This document shows positions 6,431 to 14,304 of a stretch of DNA of 17,119 nt, in pieces. Every line of letters begins with the position of its first letter. Positions within the stretch are counted from its first letter, which is position 1. The notes below the pieces were generated by a model. That model did no database searches, had not been told where the DNA came from, and saw only the letters and a program-made list of their open reading frames with translations. Origin of the DNA: JANWXR01 sp033577755 (GTDB lineage: Bacteria; Chloroflexota; Anaerolineae; Anaerolineales; UBA6663). Both the position numbers and the translations under genes were made by a program. The stretch is from contig JAVQXV010000055.1 of assembly GCA_033577755.1 (NCBI GenBank), positions 1 through 17,119 on the forward strand. The letters are read 5' to 3'.

Positions 6431-6433
6431 GCG

Positions 6434-7441
6434 ATGACGCTCTACGACCTCTTTACCATGGGCCGCTCGTCCATCGATCTGTACGCCAATGATGTGGGCG
6501 CAGCCTTCGTGGATATCAAGAGTTTCGCCGCCTACGTCGGCGGCTCGCCTACCAACATCGCCGTCGGTGCACAACGGCTAAATCTCCGAACGGCCCTGCT
6601 CACTGCCGTTGGCGTGGACCCGGTGGGTGATTTCATCCTAAACTTCTTGCAACGGGAAGGCGTGGAGACGCGCTTCATCCCACGCAAGCCGGGCACGCGC
6701 AGCAGCGCTGTGGTGCTGGGCATCGAGCCGCCGGATAAGTTCCCGCTCGTCTTTTACCGTGACAATGCTGCCGATGTGCAATTGACGGTGGACGACGTGC
6801 TGGCCGCTCCTATCGAACAGAGCCGCGCTTTCGAGTTCGCCGGGACCAACTTGAGCCGCGAACCATCCCGTAGCGCGACGTTTTTCGCAGTCGAGCGCGC
6901 CCGAGCGGCAGGCGTGACCGTGTTCTTCGATCTGGATTTCCGCGCCGACCAGTGGCATGACCCCCGCGCCTTCGGCATCAATGTGCGCGCCATCCTGCCT
7001 CAGACCGATATCGTCTTCGGCACAGAGGAAGAAGTTAAGGCAGCGGTGCTTACCGAGGCGAATCAGGTGCGCATCGCCCACTCGCAAATCTCTGCGCCCG
7101 AAGTGCAGGGCGACGTAGAAGCCGCCATCACTGCCCTGTTGGCGCGTGGCCCGAAGGCGCTGGTAGTGAAGCGCGGCGCACAGGGAGCCACCGTGTGTCT
7201 GCCGGACGGCCGACGCCTCCACGCACCGGGTTTCCCGGTGGAGGTTTATAACGTGCTAGGCGCAGGCGATGCGTTCGCGGCAGGCTTCATCTATGGTTAC
7301 CTACACGGCTGGGACTGGTACAAAGCCGCGCGCATGGGCAATGCCTGCGGGGCAATCGTGGTCACCCGACATGGTTGCGCCAACTTTATGGGCTATGAAC
7401 AGGAAGTGCTTAATTTCATCGAAGCGCGCGGTGGATTTTGA
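6434..7441 (+). CDS. iolC: 5-dehydro-2-deoxygluconokinase IolC
   Basis: A 335-residue PfkB/ribokinase-family kinase that phosphorylates 2-deoxy-5-keto-D-gluconate with ATP in inositol catabolism. The N-terminal YDLFTMGRSSIDLYANDVG and the sugar-binding segment YVGGSPTNIAVGAQRL are characteristic of IolC. The C-terminal PfkB signature VLGAGDAFAAGFIYG carries the catalytic Asp. It lacks the C-terminal DUF2090 extension found fused to IolC in some proteobacteria, which fits the separate aldolase gene at 12420-13400. Start 6434 is chosen because the preceding residues align with known IolC N-termini, although no Shine-Dalgarno is visible. It is the first gene of the catabolic block, 36 bp before iolD. 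Confidence 0.95.
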   Translation: MTLYDLFTMGRSSIDLYANDVGAAFVDIKSFAAYVGGSPTNIAVGAQRLNLRTALLTAVGVDPVGDFILNFLQREGVETRFIPRKPGTRSSAVVLGIEPPDKFPLVFYRDNAADVQLTVDDVLAAPIEQSRAFEFAGTNLSREPSRSATFFAVERARAAGVTVFFDLDFRADQWHDPRAFGINVRAILPQTDIVFGTEEEVKAAVLTEANQVRIAHSQISAPEVQGDVEAAITALLARGPKALVVKRGAQGATVCLPDGRRLHAPGFPVEVYNVLGAGDAFAAGFIYGYLHGWDWYKAARMGNACGAIVVTRHGCANFMGYEQEVLNFIEARGGF

Positions 7442-7477
7442 GAGCGACTAAACCTTACAACAGCGAGAAAGAGCGCA

Positions 7478-9340
7478 ATGAGCACAATTCGCCTTACGAT
7501 GGCGCAAGCCATCATCAAGTTCCTCAAAGCCCAGTACATTGAGCGCGACGGCGTGGAGCAGGCGTTTTTCGCCGGCTGCTTTGGAATCTTCGGACATGGC
7601 AACGTGGCAGGGATTGGACAAGCGCTGCAACAGAACCCTGATTTCCGCTATTACCAGACGCGCAACGAGCAGGCGATGGTGCACACCGCGGCGGCCTTCG
7701 CCAAGGTGAGCCGCCGCATGCGAACCTTTGCCTGCACAACGTCCATTGGGCCGGGAGCCACCAACATGGTGACGGGCGCAGCCGCTGCCACCATCAACCA
7801 TCTGCCTGTGCTGCTCCTGCCCGGCGACATCTTCGCCCGCCGGAACGTTGCGCCCGTCCTGCAGCAACTGGAACTGCCCGGCTCGCAGGATATTTCGGTC
7901 AATGACTGCCTTAAGCCCGTCTCACGTTATTGGGACCGGCTCAACCGCCCGGAGCAGGCCATCACGTCCCTGCTGGAGGCTATGCGCGTGCTCACCTCGC
8001 AGGTTGAGACGGGGGCGGTGACGCTGGCCCTGCCGCAGGATGTTCAGGCCGAGGCGTTTGATTACCCATCGGCGCTGTTCGAAAAGCGCGTTTGGCGCGT
8101 GCCGCGCCTGCGTCCCGACTCTGCTGCCGTGCGCCGTGCCACCGAACTCATCCGTGCAAGCCGGGCGCCCCTCATCGTGGCAGGTGGAGGTGTCATCTTC
8201 AGCGATGCCACTGCCGCTCTGCGCGTCTTTGTGGAGCAGACCGGTATCCCCGTAGGTGAGACGCAGGCGGGCAAAGGCTCCTTGCCCTACAACCATCCGG
8301 CCTGCCTTGGTGCAATTGGGGTTACCGGTACACGTGGCGCCAACCTCATGGCCCGCGAAGCCGACCTCGTTATCGGTATCGGTACGACCTACGATGATTT
8401 CACCACTTCTTCCAAGACTGCTTTCCAAAATCCCTCCGTGCGCTTTATCAACCTCAACCTCAGTGAGCTGGATGCGCTTAAGCACAATGCCCTGCCTGTG
8501 CTAGGCGACGCCCGCGCGGCGCTGGAGGAGCTGACTGAGGCGCTGGCCGGCTGGCAGGTGGACCCGGCCTATCGCGCCCGCGCTCAGCAGTTCAATGAAG
8601 AATGGGACCGAGAAGTTGAGCGCATCTATAGCCTTGAGCATGGGCCACTGTTGAGTCAGGGCGAGGTCATCGGCGCGGTGAATGCAGCCTCCGGCCCGCG
8701 CGACATTGTGCTCTGTGCGGCGGGCAGCCTGCCCGGTGACCTGCACAAACTCTGGCGCACCCGTGACGAGTTCGGTTATCACCTCGAATACGGCTACTCG
8801 TGCATGGGCTACGAAATCGCCGGCGGGTTGGGCGCCAAGATGGCCGCGCCCGACCGTGAAGTGTACGTGATGGTGGGCGACGGCTCGTATCTGATGATGG
8901 CCCAGGAAATCGTCACCGCGGTGCAGGAAGGCATTAAGCTTATCATCATCCTCATCAACAATCACGGCTTCGCTAGCATCGGCGGATTGTCGGAGTCGCT
9001 GGGAAGCGGCGGATTCGGCACGCGGTACCTCGCTCGCAATCCGGCCACGGGGCAACTCGACGGCGACCGCCTCCCGGTGGATTTAGCAGCCAATGCTCGT
9101 AGCCTAGGTGCGCACGTCATCGAGGCCAAAACGCTCACCGATTTGCGGCTGGCACTGGAGACCGCCAAACGCCAGACGCGCACCACCGTGATTTACGTAG
9201 AAACCGATCCTAAGCAGAGAGTGGGTGGCTACGAGTCATGGTGGGATGTGCCGGTCGCCGCAGTTGCGGAAATGGATAGCGTACAGGCGGCGTATCGCGC
9301 CTATACGGAAGCCCGCAAGAAGGAACGGTACTTCTTATGA
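7478..9340 (+). CDS. iolD: 3D-(3,5/4)-trihydroxycyclohexane-1,2-dione hydrolase IolD
   Basis: A 620-residue thiamine-diphosphate enzyme of the acetolactate-synthase fold. It opens the six-membered ring of the inositol-derived dione to give 5-deoxy-glucuronate. The N-terminal domain carries the cofactor-activating Glu64 (RNEQAMVH). The central domain has GGGVIFSDA, and the C-terminal domain has the ThDP/metal motif GDGSYLMM starting at Gly467 and ending with Asn494-Asn495. Length agrees with IolD. A purine-rich GAGAAAGAGCG precedes ATG 7478. The stop overlaps the next ATG by four bases (ATGA at 9337-9340), so iolG is probably translationally coupled to it. Confidence 0.96.
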   Translation: MSTIRLTMAQAIIKFLKAQYIERDGVEQAFFAGCFGIFGHGNVAGIGQALQQNPDFRYYQTRNEQAMVHTAAAFAKVSRRMRTFACTTSIGPGATNMVTGAAAATINHLPVLLLPGDIFARRNVAPVLQQLELPGSQDISVNDCLKPVSRYWDRLNRPEQAITSLLEAMRVLTSQVETGAVTLALPQDVQAEAFDYPSALFEKRVWRVPRLRPDSAAVRRATELIRASRAPLIVAGGGVIFSDATAALRVFVEQTGIPVGETQAGKGSLPYNHPACLGAIGVTGTRGANLMAREADLVIGIGTTYDDFTTSSKTAFQNPSVRFINLNLSELDALKHNALPVLGDARAALEELTEALAGWQVDPAYRARAQQFNEEWDREVERIYSLEHGPLLSQGEVIGAVNAASGPRDIVLCAAGSLPGDLHKLWRTRDEFGYHLEYGYSCMGYEIAGGLGAKMAAPDREVYVMVGDGSYLMMAQEIVTAVQEGIKLIIILINNHGFASIGGLSESLGSGGFGTRYLARNPATGQLDGDRLPVDLAANARSLGAHVIEAKTLTDLRLALETAKRQTRTTVIYVETDPKQRVGGYESWWDVPVAAVAEMDSVQAAYRAYTEARKKERYFL

Positions 9341-10386
9341 CTATTCGTCTCGGATTAATCGGTGCAGGCCGCATGGGGCAAGTGTTCGCCGAGCATGTGG
9401 CCTATCACGTCCCCGGAGCAATTTTGGCGGCGGTAGCCGACGTAAATGCTGCCCGGGCAAGTGAAGTGGCAAGGCGTTACGGCGCGCAGGCCAGTTACGC
9501 CCATTATGCCGATCTGCTGGCCCGTGACGATATTGACGCAGTGCTGGTCATCACGCCGAGCAATACACATGTGGAAGTGGTGAAGGCAGCGGCCGCGGCC
9601 GGCAAACATATCTTTTGCGAAAAGCCGCTGGCGCTCACCGTGGCCGGTTGCGAGGAGGCCATCACTGCAACGGAAGCAGCAAAAGTGAAGCTGTATATCG
9701 GCTTTATGCGCCGCTTTGACGCCGCCTATCGCGCGGCCAAACAGCAGATTGAAGCCGGCGTCATCGGCCGACCGGTGATGTTTAAGGCAGTGGGTCGCGA
9801 CTCTAAGCGCACCGACCTCGAATACGCCCGGCGCGAGAACAGTGGTGGCCTGCTGCTCGATATGGGCATCCACGACTTCGATCTGGCACGCTGGCTGATG
9901 GGCAGCGAAGTGACCCGTGTTCACACCGAGGGCGGCTGTCTGGTGTATGCAGAGCTGAGCGAAGTGGGCGACATTGACAACGCGGTCGTCAACCTACGAT
10001 TCGCCAGTGGCGCGGTAGGCAACGTAGATGTAAGCCGCAACGCCGTATACGGCTACGACATCCGTACCGAAGTTCTCGGGTCAGAGGGCGCACTGATGAT
10101 CGGCAAACTGCAACAGACAGCTATCCTCACCCTGACGCGGAAGGGCGTGCAGCATGACACCATTCCGTACTTCATGGAGCGCTTCGGTGAAGCTTATGCC
10201 GAAGAAATCCGCGACTTTGTGGCCTGTGTGCGCGAAGACCGTCCGCCCACCATCACCGGCTACGATGCCCGCGCCGCCACCGCCATCGGCGTCGCCGCCA
10301 CCCGTTCATTAGATGAAGGCAGGCCGGTCTGGGTCAGTGAGGAATTAACGGATGTCGGCAAAGACCGGGGAACAGATAACGATTGA
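9337..10386 (+). CDS. iolG: Inositol 2-dehydrogenase IolG (copy 1)
   Basis: A 349-residue Gfo/Idh/MocA-family oxidoreductase expected to oxidise myo-inositol to 2-keto-myo-inositol with NAD. The Rossmann motif GLIGAGRMG is at residues 6-14. Catalytic Lys96 lies in the EKP motif, and Asp175 and His179 in DMGIHDFD match the catalytic Asp/His of the family. Start and spacing are fixed by the ATGA overlap with iolD. The last 10 or so residues are hydrophilic and charged, probably a disordered tail. A second paralogue follows at 11356-12366; which of the two acts on myo-inositol cannot be told by sequence alone. Confidence 0.93.
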   Translation: MTIRLGLIGAGRMGQVFAEHVAYHVPGAILAAVADVNAARASEVARRYGAQASYAHYADLLARDDIDAVLVITPSNTHVEVVKAAAAAGKHIFCEKPLALTVAGCEEAITATEAAKVKLYIGFMRRFDAAYRAAKQQIEAGVIGRPVMFKAVGRDSKRTDLEYARRENSGGLLLDMGIHDFDLARWLMGSEVTRVHTEGGCLVYAELSEVGDIDNAVVNLRFASGAVGNVDVSRNAVYGYDIRTEVLGSEGALMIGKLQQTAILTLTRKGVQHDTIPYFMERFGEAYAEEIRDFVACVREDRPPTITGYDARAATAIGVAATRSLDEGRPVWVSEELTDVGKDRGTDND

Positions 10387-10389
10387 CCG

Positions 10390-10416
10390 ATGACCGCTCT
10401 GCAGGGTAGCCGATGA
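10390..10416 (+). CDS. Eight-codon leader-like ORF between iolG and iolE
   Basis: ATG 10390 opens a reading frame MTALQGSR that ends at TGA 10414-10416, overlapping the iolE ATG (10413) by the ATGA arrangement. Its start lies 3 bases after the iolG stop. No good Shine-Dalgarno precedes either this ORF or iolE. Termination on it could deliver ribosomes to iolE by reinitiation, or it may be meaningless. Expression is unproven. Confidence 0.25.
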   Translation: MTALQGSR

Positions 10417-11312
10417 TTCAGATCGCCAATGCTCCGTGTTCCTGGGGCATCCTCGAGTTTGGTTTGGAAGGGCAGACCACCGATTACGCACAGGTGCTGG
10501 ATGAAATGCGCGAGACCGGCTATGCCGGCACCGAACTAGGCGACTGGGGCTTTATGCCCACCAACCCCGTTCAGCTCAAACGCGAGCTTGCTGCGCGTGG
10601 GCTAACGCTGCTGGGAGCTTTTGTGCCGGTGAATCTATCCGACCGAACGGCACATGCAGCGGGCGAAGAGACGGCATTGCGGATTGCGCGCTTGCTGGCG
10701 GACGTCGCCGAAACCGGCCCGTTCATCATCCTCGCCGACGACAACGGTAAGAATCCCATTCGCACACAGAACGCGGGCCGCATCCGCCCCGAACACGGGC
10801 TGAGCGACGAAGGCTGGCAGACCTTTGCCGAAGGTGCGGAGCGCATCGCTCGTGTCATCTATGCCCAGACCGGCCTACGTACCCTTTTCCATCACCACTG
10901 TGCCGGTTATGTGGAGACGCCGGAGGAAGTGGAACAACTGCTGGCGCTGACCGACCCCGGTGTGCTGGGACTGTGCTTTGATACCGGCCACTACCGTTTT
11001 GGTGGCGGTGACCCGCTGGACGGCCTCCGCCGGCATGCCGATCGCATTCGGCATGTACATTTCAAGGATTGCCATCCCGAAGTAGCTCGGCGCGCGCGGG
11101 CCGAAGGATGGGATTACTTCAGAGCGGTACGCGAGGGCATCTTCTGTGAATTGGGCAAGGGCGAAGTACCCTTTGCAGCAATAAAGGCGGAGCTGGAGCG
11201 TCTGGGCTATGATGGCTGGATTGTTGTGGAGCAAGATGTGCTGCCCGGCATGGGCACACCCAAAGACTCCGCTCGGCGCAACCGGGAATTTTTGAAGAGT
11301 ATTGGCCTGTAA
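10413..11312 (+). CDS. iolE: Myo-inosose-2 dehydratase IolE
   Basis: A 299-residue TIM-barrel protein of the xylose-isomerase-like superfamily. It dehydrates 2-keto-myo-inositol to the cyclohexane dione used by IolD. The N-terminus NAPCSWGILEF and the segment GYAGTELGDWGFMP are hallmarks of IolE. Metal-site candidates occur in the second half: FHHHCAGYVETPEEV, the LCFDTGHYRFGGGDP strand and RHVHFKDCHP, with a final VVEQDV. Length equals that of characterised IolE proteins. It sits between the two iolG-like genes. The upstream Shine-Dalgarno is weak (CAGGGTAG), so coupling from upstream translation is likely. Confidence 0.95.
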   Translation: MIQIANAPCSWGILEFGLEGQTTDYAQVLDEMRETGYAGTELGDWGFMPTNPVQLKRELAARGLTLLGAFVPVNLSDRTAHAAGEETALRIARLLADVAETGPFIILADDNGKNPIRTQNAGRIRPEHGLSDEGWQTFAEGAERIARVIYAQTGLRTLFHHHCAGYVETPEEVEQLLALTDPGVLGLCFDTGHYRFGGGDPLDGLRRHADRIRHVHFKDCHPEVARRARAEGWDYFRAVREGIFCELGKGEVPFAAIKAELERLGYDGWIVVEQDVLPGMGTPKDSARRNREFLKSIGL

Positions 11313-11347
11313 TTAGTCATTCATCTTCAGTCACTAGTCCATAGTAA
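11313..11347. repeat. Degenerate heptad repeat tract 1
   Basis: Directly after the iolE stop the spacer reads in 7-base units: TTAGTCA, TTCATCT, TCAGTCA, CTAGTCC, ATAGTAA. The shared core is about AGTC with period 7. It fills most of the gap before the next gene and resembles the heptanucleotide STRR sequences described in cyanobacteria. Confidence 0.55.
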
Positions 11348-11355
11348 AACAACCC

Positions 11356-12366
11356 ATGACTACCGGCCCTATTAACATCGGCCTCATTGGCGCGGGACGA
11401 ATTGGCCGCGTGCACGCCGAACACCTGGCAACCCGTATCCCCGGTGCGCGGCTGGCGGCCATCGCCGATGTGAACCTGTCCGCCGCCGAGACGCTGGCCG
11501 AGCGGTTCCACACCCCCGCCTACCAGGACTACCGCCGTATTCTAGACGACCCGGCGATTCAAGCTGTGGCCATCTGCTCGGCCACCGATACCCATGCGCG
11601 CTTTATTATCGAAGCCGCGCAGGCAGGTAAGCATATCTTCTGCGAAAAGCCGATTGATTACGATTTGCAAAGGATTGATGCTGCACTGGAAGCAGTGGAA
11701 CAGGCCGGCGTCAAGCTGATGATCGGTTTCAATCGCCGCTTTGATCCCAACTTTCGCAAAGTGCGCGAACTGGTAGCCGAGGGCCGGCTGGGCGACGTTC
11801 ACCTGCTCCGCATCACCAGCCGCGATCCCGCGCCCCCGCCCATTGAATACGTGCGCGCCTCCGGTGGCCTCTTCCTCGATATGACCATCCACGACTTCGA
11901 TATGGCCCGTTACCTGACCGCGAGTGAAGTGGTGGAGGTGTTCGCCACCGGCACGGTACTGGTGGACCCGGCCATCGGCGCAGCGGGCGACATTGACACC
12001 GCGCTCATCACGCTCAAGTTTGCCAACGGCGCACTAGGTGCGATTGATAACAGCCGCCGGGCCGTGTATGGCTACGACCAACGAGTAGAAGTGTTTGGCT
12101 CGGCAGGCATGGTGACCGTGAGCAACAATACTCCCGACACGCACGTATTGAGTGATGCCCATGGGGTACACTCCTCCCGCCCGCTCTACTTCTTTATGCA
12201 GCGCTACACCGAGTCCTTCATTGCCGAGATGACCGAATTCGTGCGCTGTGTGCAAAACGATACGCCCCCGCCCGTCTCAGGTCATGATGGTCGCGTGCCG
12301 GTCGTCATCGGCCTCGCCGCCCAGCAATCCCTACGCGAAAACCGTCCTGTGCAAATTGGCCGTTAG
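11356..12366 (+). CDS. Second IolG-like inositol dehydrogenase (Gfo/Idh/MocA family)
   Basis: A 336-residue paralogue of the protein at 9337-10386 with the same architecture: Rossmann motif GLIGAGRIG at residues 9-17, EKP Lys98, and catalytic Asp175/His179 in DMTIHDFD. It keeps the YGYDQRVEVFGSAG segment of inositol dehydrogenases. It may act on scyllo- or D-chiro-inositol or another stereoisomer, as extra IolG/IolX/IolW-type enzymes do in other bacteria. That role is inference. No strong Shine-Dalgarno precedes ATG 11356, and the spacer is an heptad-repeat tract. It is an iolG duplicate, complete and apparently functional. Confidence 0.9.
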   Translation: MTTGPINIGLIGAGRIGRVHAEHLATRIPGARLAAIADVNLSAAETLAERFHTPAYQDYRRILDDPAIQAVAICSATDTHARFIIEAAQAGKHIFCEKPIDYDLQRIDAALEAVEQAGVKLMIGFNRRFDPNFRKVRELVAEGRLGDVHLLRITSRDPAPPPIEYVRASGGLFLDMTIHDFDMARYLTASEVVEVFATGTVLVDPAIGAAGDIDTALITLKFANGALGAIDNSRRAVYGYDQRVEVFGSAGMVTVSNNTPDTHVLSDAHGVHSSRPLYFFMQRYTESFIAEMTEFVRCVQNDTPPPVSGHDGRVPVVIGLAAQQSLRENRPVQIGR

Positions 12367-12372
12367 TTACGG

Positions 12373-12414
12373 TCGGTAACTCTCAGTCCTCAGTCTTCAA
12401 TCCTCTAATTTCTA
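12373..12414. repeat. Degenerate heptad repeat tract 2
   Basis: The spacer after the second dehydrogenase gene reads in 7-base units: TCGGTAA, CTCTCAG, TCCTCAG, TCTTCAA, TCCTCTA, ATTTCTA. The middle units are the clearest. It has the same period and a related core to the tract at 11313-11347, and again lies between stop and start codons. Confidence 0.6.
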
Positions 12415-12419
12415 GCACC

Positions 12420-13400
12420 ATGCCGCCCCTTTCTCTTGGTGTCGCCCGTGCCCTCCAACAATGTGCCACCCCTACCGGCGTGTTTACTATCCTCGCCGCC
12501 GACCATCGAGATGCGATGCGGGCGGTCGTCAACCCGGCGGCGCCGCCAAGCGTTTCGGCAGCAACCCTGACCGAAATCAAGCTGGATATTGTGCGCCATC
12601 TGGCCGGGGCGGCCAGTGCGGTGCTGCTCGATCCGTTGTACAGCGCAGGGCAGGCTATCGCCAGCGGTGCCTTGCCGGGGCAAGTCGGCCTGCTGGTAGC
12701 GTTGGAGGAGCAAGGCTACCTCGGCGATCCACACCGCCGCGAGACCACCTTGCTGGCCGGCTGGGGCGTGGAGAAGGCCCGACGGCTGGGCGCGACCGGC
12801 GTCAAGGTGCTACTGTTCTATCACCCCGACTCGGGCATGGCGGCGGAGAGGCAGGAGCGTTTTGTGCAGGCCGTTGTCGCCGATTGCCGACGTTACGAAT
12901 TGCCGCTTTTCCTCGAGCCGATCTCGTATCCACTCCACCCCAATGTAAAGAAGAACTCGCCGGAGTTTGCCCACGAGCGCCGTCGCTTGGTGATTGAGAG
13001 TGTAAAGCGGCTGGGCGCGCTGGGGCCGGAGGTGCTGAAGGTGGAATTCCCCGTGGATGCCGCCCACCACCCCGATCCCGTGCTATGGGCCGAGGCCTGT
13101 GCCGAGCTGAATGCCGCTTCGCCCGCACCGTGGATTTTGCTTTCAGCGGGCGAACCGTTTGAGACGTTTTGCCGGCAACTTGAAATCGCCTGCCGAGCGG
13201 GTTGCGCCGGCTTCGCCGTTGGGCGCTCGGTGTGGAACGAGGCAGCCACTCTGCCCGCCACCGAACGCGCCCGCTTCCTCTCCAGCACGGCTCGCGAGCG
13301 CTTCCAACGGCTGGTCGAAATCGCCCAAGCCATAGCCCATTCATGGCGGAGTCGCTACACCACGCCTACGCCGGATGAACATTGGTATCGCACTTACTGA
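12420..13400 (+). CDS. LacD-type class I aldolase, probable IolJ substitute
   Basis: A 326-residue protein of the LacD (tagatose-1,6-bisphosphate aldolase) / DeoC-like class I aldolase family. It shows FTILAADHRDAMR (residues 22-34), LLDPLYSAGQA, GVKVLLFYHPD with Lys129, PLFLEPISYPL, EVLKVEFPVD with Lys207 as probable Schiff-base lysine, and LSAGEPFETF leading to GFAVGRSVWNEA. In the inositol pathway the aldolase that splits 2-deoxy-5-keto-gluconate-6-phosphate is normally class II IolJ. No IolJ is present here and this gene sits between iolG2 and iolB, so it probably does that job by a lysine-based mechanism. Its C-terminus overlaps the longest possible iolB frame. Family call is firm; substrate is inference. 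Confidence 0.85.
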   Translation: MPPLSLGVARALQQCATPTGVFTILAADHRDAMRAVVNPAAPPSVSAATLTEIKLDIVRHLAGAASAVLLDPLYSAGQAIASGALPGQVGLLVALEEQGYLGDPHRRETTLLAGWGVEKARRLGATGVKVLLFYHPDSGMAAERQERFVQAVVADCRRYELPLFLEPISYPLHPNVKKNSPEFAHERRRLVIESVKRLGALGPEVLKVEFPVDAAHHPDPVLWAEACAELNAASPAPWILLSAGEPFETFCRQLEIACRAGCAGFAVGRSVWNEAATLPATERARFLSSTARERFQRLVEIAQAIAHSWRSRYTTPTPDEHWYRTY

Positions 13401-13428
13401 TTTGCCAACGATCTACTATCCACTCGGA

Positions 13429-14253
13429 ATGTCGCATCATCTCAAGCCCAATCTTAATTCCGAACTACAAATCAACATCACCCCTGCCTCAGCCGGCTGG
13501 CGCTATTTGAGCTTTAGCGTTAGGATGCTTCCGGCGGGGCGCATGTTCACCTGTGCTACCGAGGCCAATGAGATGGCCCTCGTGCCGCTGAGCGGTGAGG
13601 GGCGGGTCACGGTGGAGGCGCAATCGTTTCAGCTGGCGCGTGAGAGCGTATTCGCCGGCAGGCCGCACGTGCTGTATATCCCGCCATGGCATGAACTCGT
13701 GATCGAAGCGCGGAGTGATTTTGAATTCGCGCTAGGCGGCGCGCCTGCCGAGGGCAAATATCCCCTACGCCTGTTCCGGCCGGAGGAGATGAAAGCCGAA
13801 ATGCGCGGCGGCGGGGCGGCTCTGCGACAGGTGAACCATATCTTGGCTGCACCCCTGCCTGCCGAGCGGCTCATCTTGTTCGAAGTTTATGTGCCCGGAG
13901 GAACATGGAGTGGCTGGCCGCCGCACTGCCATGATGGCTATGCCGGCTCGCCATATCTTGAAGAAGTTTATTACTATCGCTTCACGCCGACGTATGGCTT
14001 TGGCATTCACCGCAACTATCGCAAGGACGAGACCTTTGATGAAGTCTTCGCAGTGCGGCACGGCGAGGCAGTATTGGTAACCAAAGGCTTTCATCCTTCG
14101 GCGGCTTCGCCCGGCTCTAACATGTACTTCCTCAACTATCTGGCCGGCGATTTGTATGACGAAGCCCGCGCTACCCCGCCGGTGGACGATAGCGACTTCG
14201 CTTGGATGAAGCAGGACTGGGAAGGCCGCCGCCTAACCCTGCCGCGAGATTGA
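13429..14253 (+). CDS. iolB: 5-deoxy-glucuronate isomerase IolB
   Basis: A 274-residue bicupin protein that isomerises 5-deoxy-D-glucuronate to 2-deoxy-5-keto-D-gluconate. The first cupin holds PLSGEGRVTVEAQSF; the second carries the metal-site signature PPHCHDGYAGSPYLEEVYYYR with a later GFHPSAASPGSNMYFLNYLAG. The ATG at 13429 (MSHHLKPN) is chosen because it gives the usual family length. An in-frame ATG at 13375 adds 18 residues and would overlap the aldolase gene by 26 bp. No convincing Shine-Dalgarno favours either. It is the last recognised pathway gene, and no hairpin terminator is visible behind it. Confidence 0.94.
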   Translation: MSHHLKPNLNSELQINITPASAGWRYLSFSVRMLPAGRMFTCATEANEMALVPLSGEGRVTVEAQSFQLARESVFAGRPHVLYIPPWHELVIEARSDFEFALGGAPAEGKYPLRLFRPEEMKAEMRGGGAALRQVNHILAAPLPAERLILFEVYVPGGTWSGWPPHCHDGYAGSPYLEEVYYYRFTPTYGFGIHRNYRKDETFDEVFAVRHGEAVLVTKGFHPSAASPGSNMYFLNYLAGDLYDEARATPPVDDSDFAWMKQDWEGRRLTLPRD

Positions 14254-14289
14254 ACAACTTCAGCCCGTGAAATCCACCGCAAGGCCGGA

Positions 14290-14298
14290 TGCTATAAT
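14290..14298 (+). promoter_or_regulatory. Extended -10 promoter for a probable leaderless transcript
   Basis: TGCTATAAT is a perfect extended -10 (TG, one base, TATAAT at 14293-14298). Six bases later comes GTG 14305, so the predicted transcription start coincides with the start codon. No good -35 box is visible, as is common for extended -10 promoters. No Shine-Dalgarno exists before the GTG. Confidence 0.75.
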
Positions 14299-14304
14299 CG
14301 CCGC

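Noticed and set aside
6638..9055. Long antisense open frames opposite iolC and iolD
   Set aside because: They are typical shadows in GC-rich coding DNA, with no recognisable domains or start signals.
12240..12256. Operator-like GTGTGCAAAACGAT within the second dehydrogenase gene
   Set aside because: Only one half of the palindrome is present and it lies deep in coding sequence; probably chance. It also weakens the case for the single half-site at 6175.
13375..13428. ATG 13375 as the iolB start
   Set aside because: It would add 18 residues beyond usual IolB length and overlap the aldolase gene; MSHHLKPN from 13429 fits the family better.
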